Assembly: GCA_029339505.1 (NCBI GenBank)
Contig: JAQISU010001235.1
Span: forward strand, 40,019,815 to 40,083,814
Direction of reading: 5' to 3'
Length of the DNA stretch: 64,000 bases
DNA from: Unio delphinus
Taxonomy: Eukaryota; Mollusca; Bivalvia; Unionida; Unionidae
The notes beneath the pieces were generated by a model. The model was not told where the DNA came from. It was given only the letters and a program-made list of their open reading frames with translations, and searched no databases. The position numbers and the translations under genes were made by a program. Positions 60,884 through 64,000 of the stretch are shown here, one piece after another. How positions within the stretch are numbered: the first letter of the stretch is position 1; every line of letters begins with the position of its first letter.

Positions 60884-61392
60884 GTGGCGTCACACGCAGT
60901 TATCTTTTTACTGGAATAGAGACACCGCGCTCTGACAGATGTCATGAAAAGATGTTAAGTAGTGCATCTTAATTTTGGAGATGGTGTTCATTCCGGACTA
61001 AGCCATGTATGTGACATCATCTTGGAGTATCACGAAGGTAGCAAATTCGGCTATATGGAAGAGAATTGTTTACTTTTTTCTAGAATGATGACAAAAATCA
61101 AGTAGGCAAAACTCCAACCCACAATTTCAGACACGACAAAAGTAAATCTATTTATGGGTTATCCCAGTTTTAACTGAAACATATAGAGACATTCTTTTAT
61201 TGATGAAAATAAAGTCCTATGGCGTTTGTTCTTTTTACATCTTTGCTACGTCACACGCAGTGACATCAGTTTTTAAAAATAGCTTTTCGTACAACCAGAT
61301 TAACGGCGACCAGTGATAATTTCTGTATTATTGTTCTTACTGAACAAAATATACCAAGCGCTAAATTTGCATTCTAATATTCAGTTACAGCA

Positions 61393-61449
61393 ATGGATGG
61401 AATGTCGAGGCCTGCCCAAGAACGGAAACAGAAGCATACTGCTTCAAAG
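61393..61449 (+). other. Possible first exon of the YqaJ-like gene
   Basis: The ATG opens MDGMSRPAQERKQKHTASK followed directly by a consensus donor, gtgagtc. The next supported coding sequence is about 1.2 kb downstream, past the triplet repeats. This is an inference from one start and one donor only. Confidence 0.25.
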
Positions 61450-61859
61450 GTGAGTCAAAACAAATACAGTACATGTCGGGACCTAATGTATTGTTTTGTT
61501 TTTGTTTTCTGGCCTACGATCGTTAAATATAGTTTTTTTTTGTGTCGTGCATTTGTATATTTTATTTTCAATACTCTTCTGTATGCAAAGTCTTGTAAAT
61601 AACACACATTTCGATTTTGTTTCCTTTCTGCAGCATATTTTATATATACATTAATCATCCAAACCAGAAATCACTTTGACATGTGTTTGATTTATAAAAC
61701 TGTACATTCTTTATCTGGTTTTGTACCGTTTGAAACAATAAGGCACCCGATAACACCCAGCATTGCGTTGATATTTAAATTTACAAGTGCAATTTATTAT
61801 TGGTGTTGTTGTTACTGTTGTTATTGTTCTAGTACTTATGTTATCCTTTTGTATTGATA

Positions 61860-62011
61860 TTGCTCTTCTTCTTCTTCTTCTTCTTCTTCTTCTTCTTCTT
61901 CTTCTCGCAAATGATTCCAATAATTTTGTTATAATTTAATGGATATATATAAGTAATAAAAGTTGTTGTTATTTGGTTGGTTTTTTTCTATTGTTATTCC
62001 TCTGCTAATTA

Positions 62012-62053
<42 letters not shown>

Positions 62054-62234
62054 CGGAAATAATCCCGGTAAATTTGACATAATGGAATGGGTATGTAAGT
62101 AATAAAAGTTACTGTTATATGTCTTATTGATTGTATTTGATATTGATATTGTTGTTCTTCTTTTAATTATTATTTTTACTATTGTTATTCTTCTTCTTCT
62201 GCTTCTTCTTCTTCTTCTTCTTCTTCTTATTATT

Positions 62235-62278
<44 letters not shown>

Positions 62279-62480
62279 CGCAAATAATCCCGGTAATTTT
62301 GACATAATGGAATGGGTATGTAAGTAATAAAAGTTACTGTTATATGTCTTTTTGATTGTTTTTGATATTGATATTGTTGTTCTTCTATTAATCATTATTA
62401 TTACTATTGTTGTTGTTAATATTATTATTATTATAATTATTATTATTATTATTATTATTATTAGTAGTAGTAGTAGTAGC

Positions 62481-62530
<50 letters not shown>

Positions 62531-62590
62531 AAGTAGTAGTAGTAGTAATAGTTGTAGTAGAAGTATTATTGCTGTTGTTATTGTTGTTGT
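61860..62590. repeat. Compound triplet arrays with a ~130-bp repeated spacer
   Basis: (CTT)n, (TTA)n, (TTC)n and (TAG)n tracts alternate with three copies of a spacer containing aatcccggtaa, tttgacataatggaatgggt and gtaataaaagttactgttat. The poly-Leu/Ile/Ser ORFs on both strands are artefacts. Confidence 0.93.
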
Positions 62591-62599
62591 TGTTGACAG

Positions 62600-64000
62600 A
62601 GTCCAATATTGTATTAAGGCAGGGAAAGACAGGGATATCACAACTGATGTGGACAGCGGTAAGTTGTATGAGAATGAAAAGGTACAAGAAACGAAAATAT
62701 CACAAAAGGATAATGATCTAAGAAATCAGTACAATCTCTGCCTCTAAATGGATGGGATACGTTTCCATCACTAATATTCCAGAACATTTTAACAACGGGC
62801 ATATTCGTCACCATATTGCAGAATCTGCACAGTTCATAACCACAGACCCATTAGTTGAGGACAGTGATGAAGACTGTACACAATAGTTGCTACCTCCAAA
62901 CCGTGAAGAAAAGGAAAGGTATTTTTGGACAGCGGACATGTACATAATATTGGAAGACTGAACAAAATTCATTCTACTTTGTCAAAGCCAAGTGTATTTC
63001 ATCACATAGAGTAAATATATTTTATGATACCAGTGACATTTTATTATGATTATTGCTATGTGAAAGATGACGCTTGCACATGTGTAGCATCCGCAATGAG
63101 AAGATGCAATCATGTTGATGCTTTGCGTTTTGCAGTGCTAGACGATGTTGAGAAGTATTGAAATGAAAAAGTATATTGTTTGTCCCGCAAATGTACATGG
63201 AATATATGAAGGAAACATGCGAAACGACTTAAGAAAGTATAGGAATCTCATAATGTTAGTACAAAAAACGTCCATGATGCTATTAACTTCGACCCAAGGC
63301 CTTATTGCAGTCAGTAACAGAAGAAGAAGCCCAAGCAGACCTATTATGGAGAATTGGATGTCACACTGACAACGCTAGAATGTGGCCAACTATATTGGCA
63401 TATCAGTACAAATATTACATAACCAGTCCTATAGTGCCAGAGAAATGTTAGGTTTTGCAATATTGCTGTTCCTAAAAGACATGGACTTTATCCAGTTGAA
63501 TTGGTAGCAGAACAACATACAGACCAGTGGACTAGAGAGAGACTAATACGGGTAACAGTATCACAATGCAAGAACATTTTTAATGCAAATAATGTTGTGG
63601 CATTAACCAATAATTTGAAATTGTCAATGTGAGAAGACACTATTTTAACTTCCGCCGTATGTCATAAGGAGTGAACCATTGGCTTGCAAATGCTATCAAG
63701 ACAAGTTATGCCTTGCAAACGTAGAAGCGAAAATTATTAAAAACATGTATGTGGGTAAATCCAAGGTGTTCTGAACTTGCTTGTAGCCCAGATGGACTTG
63801 TTTTAGATGCAACTGAACCATCAAAGTTGAAATTAAATGTCCTTAAATTCTGGAACACAAGAGTGTATCTTCTTTCAGGAAGGAACTGAAAAAAGACCAG
63901 TTAAACAGGTTCTGTCTGCATTATAATGAGACAGGTACACTTACTCTAAAGAAAAACCATCAATATTACTATCAGATGCAGATGGCTGTGATAAATGTTC
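62600..64000 (+). pseudogene. SWIM zinc-finger/YqaJ-exonuclease-like gene, broken and cut
   Basis: At 62,737-62,886 the frame reads SKWMGYVSITNIPEHFNNGH with ESAQFITTDPLVEDSDED. Near 63,065 VKDDACTCVASAMRRCNHVD gives the C-x-C...C-x-H SWIM zinc-finger pattern. At 63,785 CSPDGLVLD and at 63,950 HQYYYQMQMAVINV are marks of the YqaJ-type (lambda-exonuclease-like) nuclease fold. Such SWIM-YqaJ proteins are common and multicopy in mollusc and cnidarian genomes and are probably element-borne. Many stops and frame changes; the C-terminus lies beyond the window. Confidence 0.65.

Noticed and set aside
62009..62747. Long poly-Leu/Ile and poly-Ser ORFs on both strands
   Set aside because: They are translations of triplet microsatellites.

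Overview
The window is eukaryotic, AT-rich and repeat-dense. It holds one intron-containing host gene with GT-AG splice sites, tRNA-derived SINEs, LINE, Ty3/Gypsy and hAT-like fragments, many satellites and microsatellites, and degraded Polinton/Maverick (adintovirus-like) DNA elements. This combination suggests an invertebrate animal, most likely a mollusc or other lophotrochozoan; the taxon is inferred from sequence character, not proven.

Layout. 1-4,717: a broken Polinton piece with a minus-strand protein-primed family B DNA polymerase pseudogene between long inverted repeats. 4,718-9,230: minisatellites, a SINE tail and a 240-bp fold-back (MITE-like) element. 10,299-19,481 (+): a ten-exon ceramide-kinase-like gene whose introns hold satellites and SINEs. 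20,550-21,770: TA-rich DNA between two ~165-bp direct repeats. 22,200-23,510 (-): a hAT/DUF4371-type transposase remnant split by a SINE. 23,810-33,819: a ~10-kb Polinton-like element carrying the virion module (hexon-like major capsid, pVI-like and pX-like small proteins, adenain-like protease, further structural candidates), all with lesions. 34-50 kb: (TA)n/(GA)n tracts, three related LINE copies (the third at 58-61 kb), a 56-bp satellite, a 51-bp satellite and a Ty3/Gypsy remnant. 51,180-53,280 (+): a third Polinton piece with a packaging ATPase, the C-terminus of an integrase with chromodomain, a membrane protein and a second conserved element protein. 53,685-55,795: a long 28-bp satellite with two subfamilies. 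57,970-62,590: compound microsatellites and the third LINE copy. 62,600-64,000 (+): a broken SWIM zinc-finger/YqaJ-exonuclease-like gene running off the window.

How it fits together. The three Polinton pieces between them carry nearly the full core set of such an element (PolB, integrase, ATPase, protease, major capsid, small virion proteins), but dispersed and broken by frameshifts, stops, a satellite insertion and a substituted catalytic residue, so none looks active. Pieces 1 and 2 share terminal-repeat sequence. The only gene that looks intact and under host control is the ceramide-kinase homologue, with a plausible inverted CCAAT box and TATA box upstream.
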